Part shown: positions 1 through 7,094 of the stretch, one piece after another | Numbering within the stretch: position 1 is the first letter of the stretch | Layout of the letters: each line of letters starts with the position of its first letter | NCBI GenBank assembly: GCA_022707665.1 | Contig: JAKJAE010000004.1 | Span: 17,729 to 26,222 of the forward strand | Reading direction: 5' to 3' | DNA length: 8,494 bases | Source of the DNA: Chloroflexota bacterium | GTDB taxonomy: Bacteria > Chloroflexota > Anaerolineae > B4-G1 > SLSP01 | The notes under the pieces: generated by a model | What the model was told of the DNA's origin: nothing | The model's database searches: none | What the model saw: only the letters and a program-made list of their open reading frames with translations | Translations under genes and position numbers: made by a program

Positions 1-245
1 AGGCAGTCTTTCACACCATAGGGAATGCCGGTAAGCGGGGTCACCGGCTCCCCCCCCTGCAACCGTCTGTCGGCTGCCGCGGCCTCGCGCAATGCCTCTT
101 CCTCGCACACCGTCACATAGGCTCGCACCTCTGGATCGACGGCACGGATTCGCTCCAGCGCTGCCTGCGTGAGTGCGACAGCCGTAATCTGACCGGAACG
201 CAGGAGCCGGGAAGCCTCACGAATGGTCAGCGAATGCAGTTCCAT
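1..245 (-). CDS. gatA: Aspartyl/glutamyl-tRNA amidotransferase subunit A, N-terminal part (cut by window edge)
   Basis: GatA is the glutaminase subunit of GatCAB: it releases ammonia from glutamine for amidation of Asp-tRNA(Asn) and/or Glu-tRNA(Gln). Only the first 81 codons are in the window; the rest lies past position 1. The translation begins MELHSLTIREASRLLRSG, a typical GatA N-terminal helix, and ends in LTGIPYGVKD. The lysine of GVKD is residue 79, the position of the catalytic Lys of the Ser-cisSer-Lys amidase triad; the two serines are outside the window. The ATG at 245-243 is preceded by a strong GAGGAGGTC ribosome site (249-257) that overlaps the gatC stop codon. The gap to gatC is 10 bases, so gatC and gatA are almost certainly cotranscribed and probably coupled. 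gatB is not visible. Confidence 0.93.
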   Translation of the reverse strand, partial: MELHSLTIREASRLLRSGQITAVALTQAALERIRAVDPEVRAYVTVCEEEALREAAAADRRLQGGEPVTPLTGIPYGVKDC

Positions 246-255
246 GTAGACCTCC

Positions 256-576
256 TCAGCCTTCTTCCCCACCACCCAGGACCACAGGCACACGCACAAA
301 GCCGTCCTGCTGTTGTGGGGCATTGGCGAGAAAGTCGTCACGGGCCATCGATTCCATCACACCATCAACCCGCAACTGGGTACGGCCCATCGGCGGCTGT
401 TGATATGGAGGGACTTCCTCAACGTCAACCTCAGCGAGACGGTCGACGTAGTCGACGATCGCTCGCAACTGCTGGCTATAAGTGGCTACCTCGGCATCGC
501 TCAGATCGAGGCGAATCAGGAACGCAATGTGCCTGACCAGGTCCTCGTCGATCACGTGTTCTGCCTGTATGGCCAT
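256..576 (-). CDS. gatC: Aspartyl/glutamyl-tRNA amidotransferase subunit C
   Basis: GatC is the small subunit that wraps around GatA and helps it fold against GatB in the tRNA-dependent amidotransferase. The 106-residue product is slightly longer than the usual 95-100. It shows the family pattern: an N-terminal helical part (HIAFLIRLDLSDAEVATYS), a central helix (LRAIVDYVDRLAEVDVEEVPP), and a C-terminal segment ending DGFVRVPVVL, matching the usual DGFFKVPKVL-type ending. The ATG at 576 has an AGGAGGA ribosome site at 581-587. It sits 110 bases after the aspS stop and 10 bases before gatA. That 110-base gap shows no convincing promoter or terminator, only a short CCCCTGGGG palindrome, so I read aspS-gatC-gatA as one transcript. 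Its place behind aspS points to Asn-tRNA formation as the main job, though GatCAB may also serve Gln-tRNA. Confidence 0.93.
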   Translation of the reverse strand: MAIQAEHVIDEDLVRHIAFLIRLDLSDAEVATYSQQLRAIVDYVDRLAEVDVEEVPPYQQPPMGRTQLRVDGVMESMARDDFLANAPQQQDGFVRVPVVLGGGEEG

Positions 577-686
577 CTCGTCCTCCTGTATGGGCCAGGT
601 GGGAAAGGATCAGACCTTGGGAAGGGAACCCGGAGACGAGTGCGGTCCATTCCACCCCTCCCCTGGGGCCAGTCCTGACACACCGA

Positions 687-2069
<1,383 letters not shown>

Positions 2070-2092
2070 GCCAAACCCCTCTCTTGCGCCAT

Positions 2093-2130
2093 GCCACCGG
2101 AAAGCTACGAGATTTGCGCTGGTCCGTGGC
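2093..2130 (-). other. Possible hairpin just upstream of the aspS start
   Basis: On the transcript GCCACGG (2130-2124) can pair with CCGGTGGC (2100-2093) with one bulged G, enclosing a 23-base loop. It ends about 10 bases before the aspS ribosome site. GCCACGG is a third copy of the motif used in the attenuator and could also pair with the terminator 3' arm. It may help define the aspS 5' UTR or be incidental. The evidence is base pairing only. Confidence 0.3.
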
Positions 2131-2150
2131 TTCCACCGTCGCAGGCACAA

Positions 2151-2184
2151 GAAAAAGCCACGGGTCAACGCGTGCGCCCGTGGC
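2151..2184 (-). terminator. Rho-independent terminator in the aspS leader (attenuator)
   Basis: Read on the minus strand, GCCACGGG (2184-2177) and CCCGTGGC (2164-2157) form a perfect 8-bp GC-rich stem with a 12-base loop, followed at once by TTTTT and then CTTG (2156-2148). It lies between the promoter and the aspS start, so it would end transcription before the gene. Its 5' arm is also the last part of the 14-bp antiterminator helix (2170-2183 with 2227-2240), so the two structures exclude each other. Confidence 0.82.
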
Positions 2185-2240
2185 TCTGGTTTTCGGCTGG
2201 AATGCGAGTGACTAGCCTCGACCCTCCCACGGGCGCACGC
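2170..2240 (-). promoter_or_regulatory. Antiterminator helix of the aspS-gatCA attenuator
   Basis: GCGTGCGCCCGTGG (2240-2227) and CCACGGGCGCACGC (2183-2170) are a perfect 14-bp inverted repeat 43 bases apart. Forming this helix sequesters seven of the eight 5'-arm bases of the terminator (2177-2184). The upstream arm is codons 16-20 of the leader peptide and starts four bases after its last Asn codon. A ribosome halted at the first three Asn codons would leave it essentially free to pair and allow read-through. A ribosome moving through would cover it and let the terminator form. A ribosome resting on the stop codon covers only about the last five bases of the arm, so the switch is not textbook-perfect. 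No obvious partner further upstream (a trp-like 1:2 helix) was found. Confidence 0.75.
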
Positions 2241-2286
2241 TGGGGTTATTATCGTTATGATTGGCCTGCCGATACAGCACCTTCAT
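2212..2286 (-). CDS. Asn-rich leader peptide of the aspS-gatC-gatA operon
   Basis: This is a 24-codon open frame too short for routine gene finders. It runs ATG (2286-2284) to TAG (2214-2212). The peptide begins MKVLYRQA, continues NHNDNN (codons 9-14) and ends [10 protein letters not shown]. Four of those six codons are Asn (AAT, AAC, AAT, AAC) and one is Asp, an enrichment not expected in a GC-rich genome. A ribosome site AGGAG lies at 2297-2301, 10 bases before the ATG. The Asn run sits directly before the first arm of the antiterminator, where control codons of trp and his leader peptides sit. I infer that translation speed over the Asn codons reports charged Asn-tRNA, the end product of the ND-AspRS/GatCAB route encoded downstream. 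The peptide itself is unlikely to have a function. The alternative is a chance ORF over an RNA switch with another trigger. Confidence 0.72.
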   Translation of the reverse strand: MKVLYRQANHNDNNPSVRPWEGRG

Positions 2287-2301
2287 CCCCGCGCGTCTCC
2301 T

Positions 2302-2321
2302 GTGAGAGTCTCTGGACTCAC
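2302..2321 (-). other. Small hairpin in the leader, upstream of the leader-peptide ribosome site
   Basis: On the transcript GAGTC and GACTC pair around a CAGA loop, and the outer GT/AC bases can extend the stem past a two-base bulge. It ends right before the AGGAG site of the leader peptide and starts about 16 bases after the predicted transcription start. It could stabilise the 5' end or tune leader translation; only the pairing is seen. Confidence 0.4.
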
Positions 2322-2343
2322 TCTTCACTCATCTATAACTTAA

Positions 2344-2371
2344 ATTATAGGAGCGGAAGGCGGATTGTCAA
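2344..2371 (-). promoter_or_regulatory. Sigma70-type promoter of the aspS-gatC-gatA operon
   Basis: TTGACA (2371-2366), a 16-base spacer and TATAAT (2349-2344): both hexamers are perfect consensus. Transcription should start near 2337, giving a leader of about 268 nt before aspS. So strong a promoter in front of a terminator fits control by attenuation rather than by initiation. The -35 box lies 14 bases after the restored stop codon of the upstream cyclase remnant. Confidence 0.85.
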
Positions 2372-2384
2372 GCAACGGTTGGTT

Positions 2385-2910
2385 CTACCCTTTGATGATG
2401 TCGAGAAGGTCCTCCGTTTTCATCACCTCCACACAGGCCTTGGCGAAGGCCTGTGGCGGCATTGTCGAGATCAGCTTCAGCGTCTCCCGTGGAAGGTTTG
2501 ATGCGTCCAGCCCGAGCACCGATGGCCATCACACGGCGACCCAAGGCCCGCTCGAGCGGATCGTCCGTGATGGGCACGGCACCACTCTCCTCAGCATCAA
2601 CGGAATAGTCATTCACCCTCAACACCGTGGCAAGATACTCGCGAAGCGCTTCCTCATAGGCTCGTCGTGGTAGCACATGCTGGGAAAACACCGTGAACTC
2701 GACCGGGGCACGATTGGCGACATAGGGTAGCACATAGAAAAAGCGTATCTCGTCTTCCTGGGGCATGCGAAAGTCCATAAAGGTAACAACCTCAGGATCG
2801 AACGAAGGGGCGGAAGTCACGACTTCCCAGCCACGAAAGTGCATCTTGTTACCCAGCCGCTCTACTTCACCAATCCACAAAGTGGCCACGGACAAAAAGG
2901 GGCCGTTCAC
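2385..2910 (-). pseudogene. Lycopene cyclase-like gene, N-terminal half missing and frameshifted
   Basis: The readable part resembles the C-terminal half of FAD-dependent lycopene cyclases, which close the ends of lycopene to beta-ionone rings. Landmarks in order: HFRGWEV, PEVVTFMDFRMPQ, FFYVLP, VEFTVFSQHVLP, YEEALREYL, GAVPITD and GRIKPSTG, all typical spacing for that family. The FAD-binding GxGxxG N-terminus and roughly 200 residues are absent; the frame opens with a GTG at 2910 without a convincing ribosome site. After KPSTG (about 2484-2492) the frame runs into an unlikely tail. Shifting one base restores a natural C-terminus (LKLISTMPPQAFAKAC...LLDIIKG) that stops with TAG at 2387-2385, just before the aspS promoter. 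One frameshift could be a sequencing error, but the missing half cannot. I call it a decayed gene next to a decayed crtI. Confidence 0.72.
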
Positions 2911-2953
2911 GGAACAGCCCCCAGACTCCGGTCCTGTTGGCTGAAGATGATCG

Positions 2954-3240
2954 TTAGCCGCTGACAGCGTCCCGCAAGATTCGCTCGGTCGTCAGGCGCG
3001 CCGACAGCAACACCCTCGGCTGGCCCGTGCCGGGCCATTTTCCGGCAGCAGCGACTCGCACACATAAGGCAGGTCAGCATTGGCGATAACGACATCGGCC
3101 TCCAACTGCTCGCCATCGGCCAACTGCACGCCGGTGGCACGCTGTCCGTCGACCAGAATCCTGGCGACCGAGGACTTGTACCGGAAGGTGACACCCTGAG
3201 CTTCCGCGATCGCGACCAGCGCACGCTTTTGATCTGTCAC
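2954..3240 (-). pseudogene. Phytoene desaturase-like (CrtI family) remnant with internal deletion
   Basis: Two separate pieces of a CrtI-type FAD oxidoreductase are joined out of frame. The first (3240 to about 3035) reads ALVAIAEAQGVTFRY, VARILVDGQRATGV and EADVVIANADLPYV, the middle of phytoene desaturases. Similarity fades upstream toward about 3290, where an in-frame TAG ends it; the N-terminal FAD-binding region is missing. Near 3030-3040 the reading frame should change: the other frame gives PGTGQPRVLLSARL and TTERILRDAVSG, stopping with TAA at 2956-2954. This matches the HPGxGxP...LLSxRLxAERIL ending of the family. About 150-200 residues between the pieces are gone. In the original frame translation ends at 2992. 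A GTG at 3240 has a GGGGAGG-like site, and TAGAAT at 3287-3292 could be an old -10 box, so a short useless peptide may still be made. Gene order crtI then cyclase suggests a lost carotenoid operon. Confidence 0.7.
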
Positions 3241-3329
3241 TCCCGGCCTCCCCCTCGGTCTATGATCCCAACTGCAGCGGTATGCATTCTACCACACGGA
3301 CGGTATGCCTACGGCACCGGGCGGCAGGG

Positions 3330-4181
3330 CTAGAGAAGCTCAGCCAGGGCAAGCCATTCGCCTTTCTGTCCCTCGATCGCGAGACCCCGTACCAGGTCAC
3401 CTCCCACAACAAGGCCATCGACGGTCTTCTCGATCTCGCGCTTGGGCCAGCCAAAGACCTTGGCAACGTCGCTGAGGGCCACAGCCCCGACGGAACGCAT
3501 ATAGAGGGCCAGCAGGCGCTGCTGTGCTCCGCTCATCGTAAACGCTCGCGCTTGCTCAAGCAGTTCTGGATGATGGCGGTGAACACACTCATAGATAAAG
3601 GCGTAGTTCCACGTACCAGCCTCAGCTACACCAACCGGCAAGATCTTGAAATCCGACTGAAGCTCCTCCAGACCGCGGTTAAAGCGGTAACTCGACGCCG
3701 TATCGGACATTGAGGTCACGCGCCGCAAAGCGATGGTATGCAGTGGCCCCTCCTGAAGCAGTGCTTCGTAGATCACCTTGGCCTCTGCGGTCATAGCACC
3801 ATCGCGGTACTGGTAAAGGTAGTCCTCCTCTGGGGAACCAAAGTTCTCGCTCAACGCATAGAACGCCGGAACAACATCCAGCGAGATGAGCGTAGCCTTC
3901 CGGCGCAAGACTTTGGCATAGTACCACCAACGCGCCCCCAGGAGAGAATCCTTCCACCCCCAGGTCACGTTGCCGGGGTCATCGTGCTCACCCGCAACGG
4001 GCCGATCGCCAGCAACCGCTGCCCATAGGCTGGGCATCTCGATCCCCTTGATCGGCCAGAACATGATGAAGCCGCGCGCATTAACGTGATCCAGCGCTTC
4101 CTCTTTGGTCTTAACCCGCAGGTTTAACGGCGTGCGGTAGGTCGTCGCACGGTAACTCGCCACATGCTCCAGACTCAGCAT
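3330..4181 (-). CDS. AlkZ/YcaQ-like winged-helix protein
   Basis: The 283-residue product resembles short members of the DNA glycosylase AlkZ-like (COG3214, HTH_42) group, whose best-known members remove alkylated bases or unhook interstrand crosslinks. Seen directly: a segment FIMFWPIKGIEMPSLWAAVAGDRP (split by family-like spacing, residues 38-61), a W-rich stretch at 85-111 (ARWWYYAKVLRRKATLISL, then FYALS), a winged-helix-like region at about 131-185 and a second at about 223-270 (ALSDVAKVFGW...IEKTVDGLV). The catalytic Gln-containing motif of E. coli YcaQ near the N-terminus is not apparent, and the protein is much shorter than the roughly 400-residue glycosylases. DNA binding is therefore better supported than glycosylase activity. 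The ATG overlaps the end of the upstream hydrolase gene by 7 bases and has a GAGGAGAT site, so translation is probably coupled. The assignment is from recalled similarity only. Confidence 0.68.
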   Translation of the reverse strand: MLSLEHVASYRATTYRTPLNLRVKTKEEALDHVNARGFIMFWPIKGIEMPSLWAAVAGDRPVAGEHDDPGNVTWGWKDSLLGARWWYYAKVLRRKATLISLDVVPAFYALSENFGSPEEDYLYQYRDGAMTAEAKVIYEALLQEGPLHTIALRRVTSMSDTASSYRFNRGLEELQSDFKILPVGVAEAGTWNYAFIYECVHRHHPELLEQARAFTMSGAQQRLLALYMRSVGAVALSDVAKVFGWPKREIEKTVDGLVVGGDLVRGLAIEGQKGEWLALAELL

Positions 4182-5065
4182 TCCATCTCCTCAACCAACC
4201 AGTCCTGTGCCCATCCAATCGTGCCCGAGGCACTCCCACCCACCTCGAGGTAAGCTTGCTCGATATTCCAGCGATGTGCGTTGGGATAGTTATCGGGCTG
4301 CACAAAACCAATATTGCCGCAGCGGGCGACGGTCTCGCTCAAGGATGCGCCCTGATCAACGGCGCTCGCCACACACTTCTCTACGGATGCCAGATAGGCC
4401 CGGTCGTGCTCAATGCGCGCACGGATCTCAGTACCGTCAGCCGTAGCAGCTCCGTGTCCGGGAACAAGCACCCGGATGTCCAAGTGGACAAGCTGCTCCA
4501 GCGTCTGCCGGTAGTGGTGGAAAGTATCCATCACCATCGGGACCTCGACGTCGCTCAACATATCGCCTGCCCACAGGAAGCCAGCAACCGGTTCATAGAG
4601 CACCAGAGCATCTGGAGCGTGACCCGGAGCGGCAATAGCGCTCAGGCAGTAGCCCGGAAGGTGGATATGGATATGGTCGTCAAAAGTCATATCCGGCGAG
4701 GGCAACGCATAGACGTCCGGGCACTCCGTCCGCTCCCCAAGCTGCCAGGCGGCGATCTGGCGGACCAGGTCGTCGTGGTGCGCCGCAACGACGGCAGCAT
4801 ATTCGGCATGGGCGATAACCGGGATTCCTGGGAGCTTTGCGGGCCCCAGAAGGTGATCCCAATGAGCGTGCGTCAGAACGATTCCACGAATGACGGCCTG
4901 CCGAGTAGCGACGAATGCTGCGATGCGCTCGAGTTCGGCAGGCGTGATGCCTGGATCGACAAGATATGCCTTACCATTGCCGATGAGGATGCCGCTGTTG
5001 GTTGCGTAGATGCAACTTTGCGCCACCCAGGCATAGGGCGTTAACTGACGGAAAGGGGCGTCCAT
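4175..5065 (-). CDS. Metallo-beta-lactamase-fold hydrolase
   Basis: A soluble MBL-fold enzyme of about 296 residues, probably with two zinc or iron ions. The ligand motifs are all present: THAHWDH (His66, His68, Asp70, His71), APGHAP (His149), AGDML (Asp168) and VPGHG (His204). The N-terminus NSGILIGNGKAYLVDPG is the usual strand pair leading to the first metal site. The C-terminal 80 residues are helical and may shape the substrate pocket. The substrate cannot be read from the sequence; candidates include thioesters such as the glyoxalase II type, lactones or phosphoesters. I chose the ATG at 5065; a TTG at 5083 would add six residues and has no ribosome site. It lies 26 bases after the unnamed gene upstream and overlaps the AlkZ-like gene by 7 bases, forming one transcription unit with both. 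Confidence 0.88.
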   Translation of the reverse strand: MDAPFRQLTPYAWVAQSCIYATNSGILIGNGKAYLVDPGITPAELERIAAFVATRQAVIRGIVLTHAHWDHLLGPAKLPGIPVIAHAEYAAVVAAHHDDLVRQIAAWQLGERTECPDVYALPSPDMTFDDHIHIHLPGYCLSAIAAPGHAPDALVLYEPVAGFLWAGDMLSDVEVPMVMDTFHHYRQTLEQLVHLDIRVLVPGHGAATADGTEIRARIEHDRAYLASVEKCVASAVDQGASLSETVARCGNIGFVQPDNYPNAHRWNIEQAYLEVGGSASGTIGWAQDWLVEEMEC

Positions 5066-5091
5066 ATCCGCAGAGGCATCCAATCAGACGT

Positions 5092-5751
5092 TCAAGACCG
5101 CGATCCGGGAAGACGGGGTCCGCCAAGCCGGGCAACGGCCTGCCGGACTGCTTCAGGATCAGGGTCATGCAGAGCATCTGGAGAGGCCCGGTCCGCGCCG
5201 CAGACCACTTTGACGAGGCCGTCGCGGCAGGGCACGACCAGATCGGCGATGTAATCGTCTCCCCCCTCGTCGTCGCGGATCAGGTATTCACGCTCCGGAA
5301 AGAAGCCGCTCTCTTTAAGGGTCACGTAGAGCCCATCGGCGCCGGATTCGTAGAGGTCATTGAGTTCTTCAGCAGCCGAAAAGCGATCCCAGGTCGTCGC
5401 AATGAAGCTCACACGTCGCCACCTTAAGCTGGGAATTGGAGGCTCGCGACGGATCAGGGGACCAATCTGCATCTTGTAGTAGCGCTGGTCCGCCCGCGGG
5501 TGTGACAGCTCGCCGGGGAAGAGATCGCGTCGCAACGTCAGCTCGTGGCCCCGTACCTCGGCATACCAATGCACCGCCCACTTCTCCTGCGCAAAGGCCG
5601 CCGTGAAGTAGAACGCAAGCACCGCTGCATCGGTTGTACAAGTGGGTGCATGCTGCACGGGGATGCGATACCACCCTTCGTCCTGGGCGAGACGAAAGTC
5701 CTGAGGGTCGGTCATGACGCCGACCAAGACCCGATCGGCTGCATGGAACAT
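5092..5751 (-). CDS. Conserved-looking protein of unknown function
   Basis: I do not recognise a characterised family. The 219-residue protein is soluble, with no signal peptide or membrane segment. The N-terminal two thirds are rich in aromatic and charged residues with a strand-like pattern: RVLVGVMTDPQDF, DEGWYRIPVQHAP, LAFYFTAAF, WAVHWYAEVRGHEL, YYKMQIGPL, and RWRRVSFIATTWDRF. This resembles, but does not prove, a small beta-barrel RNA- or nucleic-acid-binding fold. The last 70 residues contain LYVTLKESGFFPEREYLIRDD and a DALHDPDPEAVRQAVARL tail. Two cysteines in the last third and one at residue 38 form no obvious metal site. The start is firm: GGGGAGGTG sits four bases before the ATG, under a good promoter at 5780-5807. 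It heads a unit with the MBL hydrolase and the AlkZ-like protein, which hints at, but does not establish, a nucleic-acid-related role. Confidence 0.8.
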   Translation of the reverse strand: MFHAADRVLVGVMTDPQDFRLAQDEGWYRIPVQHAPTCTTDAAVLAFYFTAAFAQEKWAVHWYAEVRGHELTLRRDLFPGELSHPRADQRYYKMQIGPLIRREPPIPSLRWRRVSFIATTWDRFSAAEELNDLYESGADGLYVTLKESGFFPEREYLIRDDEGGDDYIADLVVPCRDGLVKVVCGADRASPDALHDPDPEAVRQAVARLGGPRLPGSRS

Positions 5752-5779
5752 ACCACACCTCCCCGCGAAAATCGACTGC

Positions 5780-5807
5780 AGTATAGACCTTGAGCGCGGC
5801 GCGTCAA
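5780..5807 (-). promoter_or_regulatory. Promoter of the unknown protein-MBL-AlkZ-like unit
   Basis: TTGACG (5807-5802), 16-base spacer, TATACT (5785-5780), each one mismatch from consensus. The start site should be near 5773, leaving a leader of about 20 nt with the GGGGAGGTG ribosome site. Its -35 box is five bases from the -35 box of the divergent epimerase promoter. Confidence 0.68.
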
Positions 5808-5812
5808 CCAGT

Positions 5813-5839
5813 TTGACATGTGAGCGTCTACGCTACGAT
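5813..5839 (+). promoter_or_regulatory. Probable promoter of methylmalonyl-CoA epimerase
   Basis: TTGACA (5813-5818) is a perfect -35 box. The -10 is less clear: TACGAT at 5834-5839 gives a short 15-base spacer, and GATAGA at 5837-5842 gives 18. Either would yield a leader of about 50 nt before the ATG at 5895. Together with the opposite promoter the -35 boxes form GTCAA-N5-TTGAC, a palindrome a regulator could use. Confidence 0.5.
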
Positions 5840-5894
5840 AGAACCGACCGTCTGCTTCGGCGAAGCAGCGCTAAGCAATCAAGGAGGTCAGCTG

Positions 5895-6296
5895 ATGCAC
5901 GTACACCATATTGCGATTGCTGTGCACGACTTGGATGCCGCGCTGGCATTTTACCGCGATGCGCTTGGGATGATTGAGGGGGACCGCCGGGAGGTACCAG
6001 CAGAGGGAGTGGAGGTCGCTTTTCTGCCGATGGGTGAGTCGGAGATCGAACTTCTGAAGCCGCTGGACCCGGGGAACAGCATCGGGCGCTTTCTCGAGAA
6101 ACGCGGGGAGGGCATTCACCACATCTGTGTCCTGGTCGAGGACATCGAAGCGACGATTGAGCAGCTCAAGGCAGGGGGGGCCCAAATGGCTGGCGAAGTC
6201 CGTGAGCATGCCAACGGCACGCGCTATGCCTTCGTTCACCCCAAAAGCGCCCATGGTGTGCTGATAGAACTCTACCAGCACGCTGACGCTCAGTAG
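5895..6296 (+). CDS. mce: Methylmalonyl-CoA epimerase
   Basis: Interconverts (2S)- and (2R)-methylmalonyl-CoA, linking propionyl-CoA carboxylase to B12-dependent methylmalonyl-CoA mutase in propionate, odd-chain or branched-chain metabolism. The 133-residue length is usual. It has the two beta-alpha-beta-beta-beta modules of the glyoxalase/VOC fold. Metal-site landmarks are visible: VHHIAIAV (His4/His5), IHHICVLVEDI (His75/His76) and VLIELYQ (Glu125). EIELLKP (51-56) and ANGTRYAFVHP before SAHGVLIEL are family hallmarks. The ATG at 5895 has a perfect AAGGAGGT site (5881-5888); the same frame is open from 5820, but the extra 25 residues are unlike the family and include the ribosome site. It is the only plus-strand gene, monocistronic, and ends at a hairpin shared with the corrinoid protein gene. 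The mutase and carboxylase are not in the window. Confidence 0.92.
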   Translation: MHVHHIAIAVHDLDAALAFYRDALGMIEGDRREVPAEGVEVAFLPMGESEIELLKPLDPGNSIGRFLEKRGEGIHHICVLVEDIEATIEQLKAGGAQMAGEVREHANGTRYAFVHPKSAHGVLIELYQHADAQ

Positions 6297-6341
6297 GCTC
6301 TCACTCCGGAGTTGTGGGGCAGGAGCGCCTCGCAGACAGAA

Positions 6342-6376
6342 ACCTTGCGAAGGAGGAGCTACCTCCTTCGCAAGGT
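6342..6376. terminator. Perfect 15-bp hairpin between convergent genes, likely bidirectional terminator
   Basis: ACCTTGCGAAGGAGG (6342-6356) pairs perfectly with CCTCCTTCGCAAGGT (6362-6376) across the five-base loop AGCTA. It lies 46 bases after the mce stop and 27 bases before position 6403, where the corrinoid protein gene ends. The position is right for ending both transcripts. There is no U-tract on the plus strand and only TTT-C-T on the minus strand, so termination may be inefficient or Rho-assisted, or it may mainly protect mRNA 3' ends. Confidence 0.62.
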
Positions 6377-6402
6377 CATGGATTCACTGTACGGCTACAG
6401 TC

Positions 6403-7041
6403 CTATGCGCCCAGGAGTTGCTTGGCCATTGTCGCCGCGCGGCTAGCATCGGGGGCATAGCCATCGGCGCCAATCTCATCCGCATAGGCCTGGGTCACAG
6501 GCGCACCACCGATCATCACCTTCACAGAGTCGCGGATACCCGCCTCGACAAGGGCGTCGACGGTGTTCTTCATATTGGGCATCGTCGTGGTGAGCAGCGC
6601 TGACATCGCGATCACGTCAACGCCCTGAATCTTGACCGCATCCAGGAACTTCTCCGGCGAGACGTCGGTGCCGAGGTCGACGATCTCAAACCCAGCGCCC
6701 TCGAGCATCATGCACACCAGGTTCTTCCCAATGTCATGGAGGTCTCCTTTGACCGTACCGGCGGCGACCTTACCGATCGGCTTGACGTCGGCATCGATCA
6801 GTTTGGGCTTCAGAATGGCCAGGCCGGCCTTCATCGCGCGAGCAGCAATCAGCATTTCGGGGACAAAGTACTCACCTTCTTCGAAGAGACGCCCCACCTC
6901 GGCCATTGCCTTGATCAGGCCCTCATTCAGGATCTCGGGAGCCGGTACACCCTCCTCTAGAGCCGCGGTCACGGTGCTCTGAACAAGTTGCATGTCCCCG
7001 TCCATGATGCCGCTGCGAATGACCTCTAGCTTGTTCTCCAT
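6403..7041 (-). CDS. Corrinoid protein of the methyltransferase (MtbC/MttC) type
   Basis: A B12-carrying shuttle protein: a substrate-specific methyltransferase methylates its Co(I) and a second one passes the methyl on to CoM, tetrahydrofolate or similar. The 212 residues match the family's usual 210-220. The N-terminal helical cap domain (about 1-85) holds VGRLFEEGEYFVPEMLIAARAMKAGL. The Rossmann-like B12 domain holds the base-off ligand motif DLHDIG (100-105, lower ligand His102), then SALLTTTMP (147-155) and IGGAPVT (177-183). The ATG has AGGAGGAA six bases upstream and its own TATAAT promoter. It lies 120 bases after the CobW-type gene on the same strand. Which methylated substrate is used cannot be told, because no MtbB/MttB/MtaB-type partner or reductive activator is in the window. 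Confidence 0.92.
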   Translation of the reverse strand: MENKLEVIRSGIMDGDMQLVQSTVTAALEEGVPAPEILNEGLIKAMAEVGRLFEEGEYFVPEMLIAARAMKAGLAILKPKLIDADVKPIGKVAAGTVKGDLHDIGKNLVCMMLEGAGFEIVDLGTDVSPEKFLDAVKIQGVDVIAMSALLTTTMPNMKNTVDALVEAGIRDSVKVMIGGAPVTQAYADEIGADGYAPDASRAATMAKQLLGA

Positions 7042-7094
7042 ACTGCTTCCTCCTAATAGCCGATGTGTATACGACGAGCCAGCATTAGCGCGCC

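Noticed and set aside
2070..2168. N-terminal extension of aspS to 493 residues
   Set aside because: It would start inside the terminator hairpin, its 33 residues do not look like AspRS, and METRTHHCG at 2069 matches known N-termini and has a ribosome site.
2907..3224. 105-codon minus-strand frame between the two carotenoid remnants
   Set aside because: Most of it is out of frame with both CrtI pieces and its own translation has no recognisable motif.
3278..3308. Direct repeat CGGTATGC (3278-3285 and 3301-3308) at the edge of the crtI remnant
   Set aside because: Eight bases only, no insertion sequence or inverted repeats nearby; could be chance or an old operator, so not claimed as a target-site duplication.
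4256..5044. 262-codon plus-strand frame opposite the MBL hydrolase
   Set aside because: The minus-strand frame has all MBL metal motifs; the plus-strand frame has no ribosome site or recognisable motif.
5820..5894. Extension of methylmalonyl-CoA epimerase to a start at 5820
   Set aside because: It would overlap the promoter and the perfect AAGGAGGT site, and the added residues are not part of the family.
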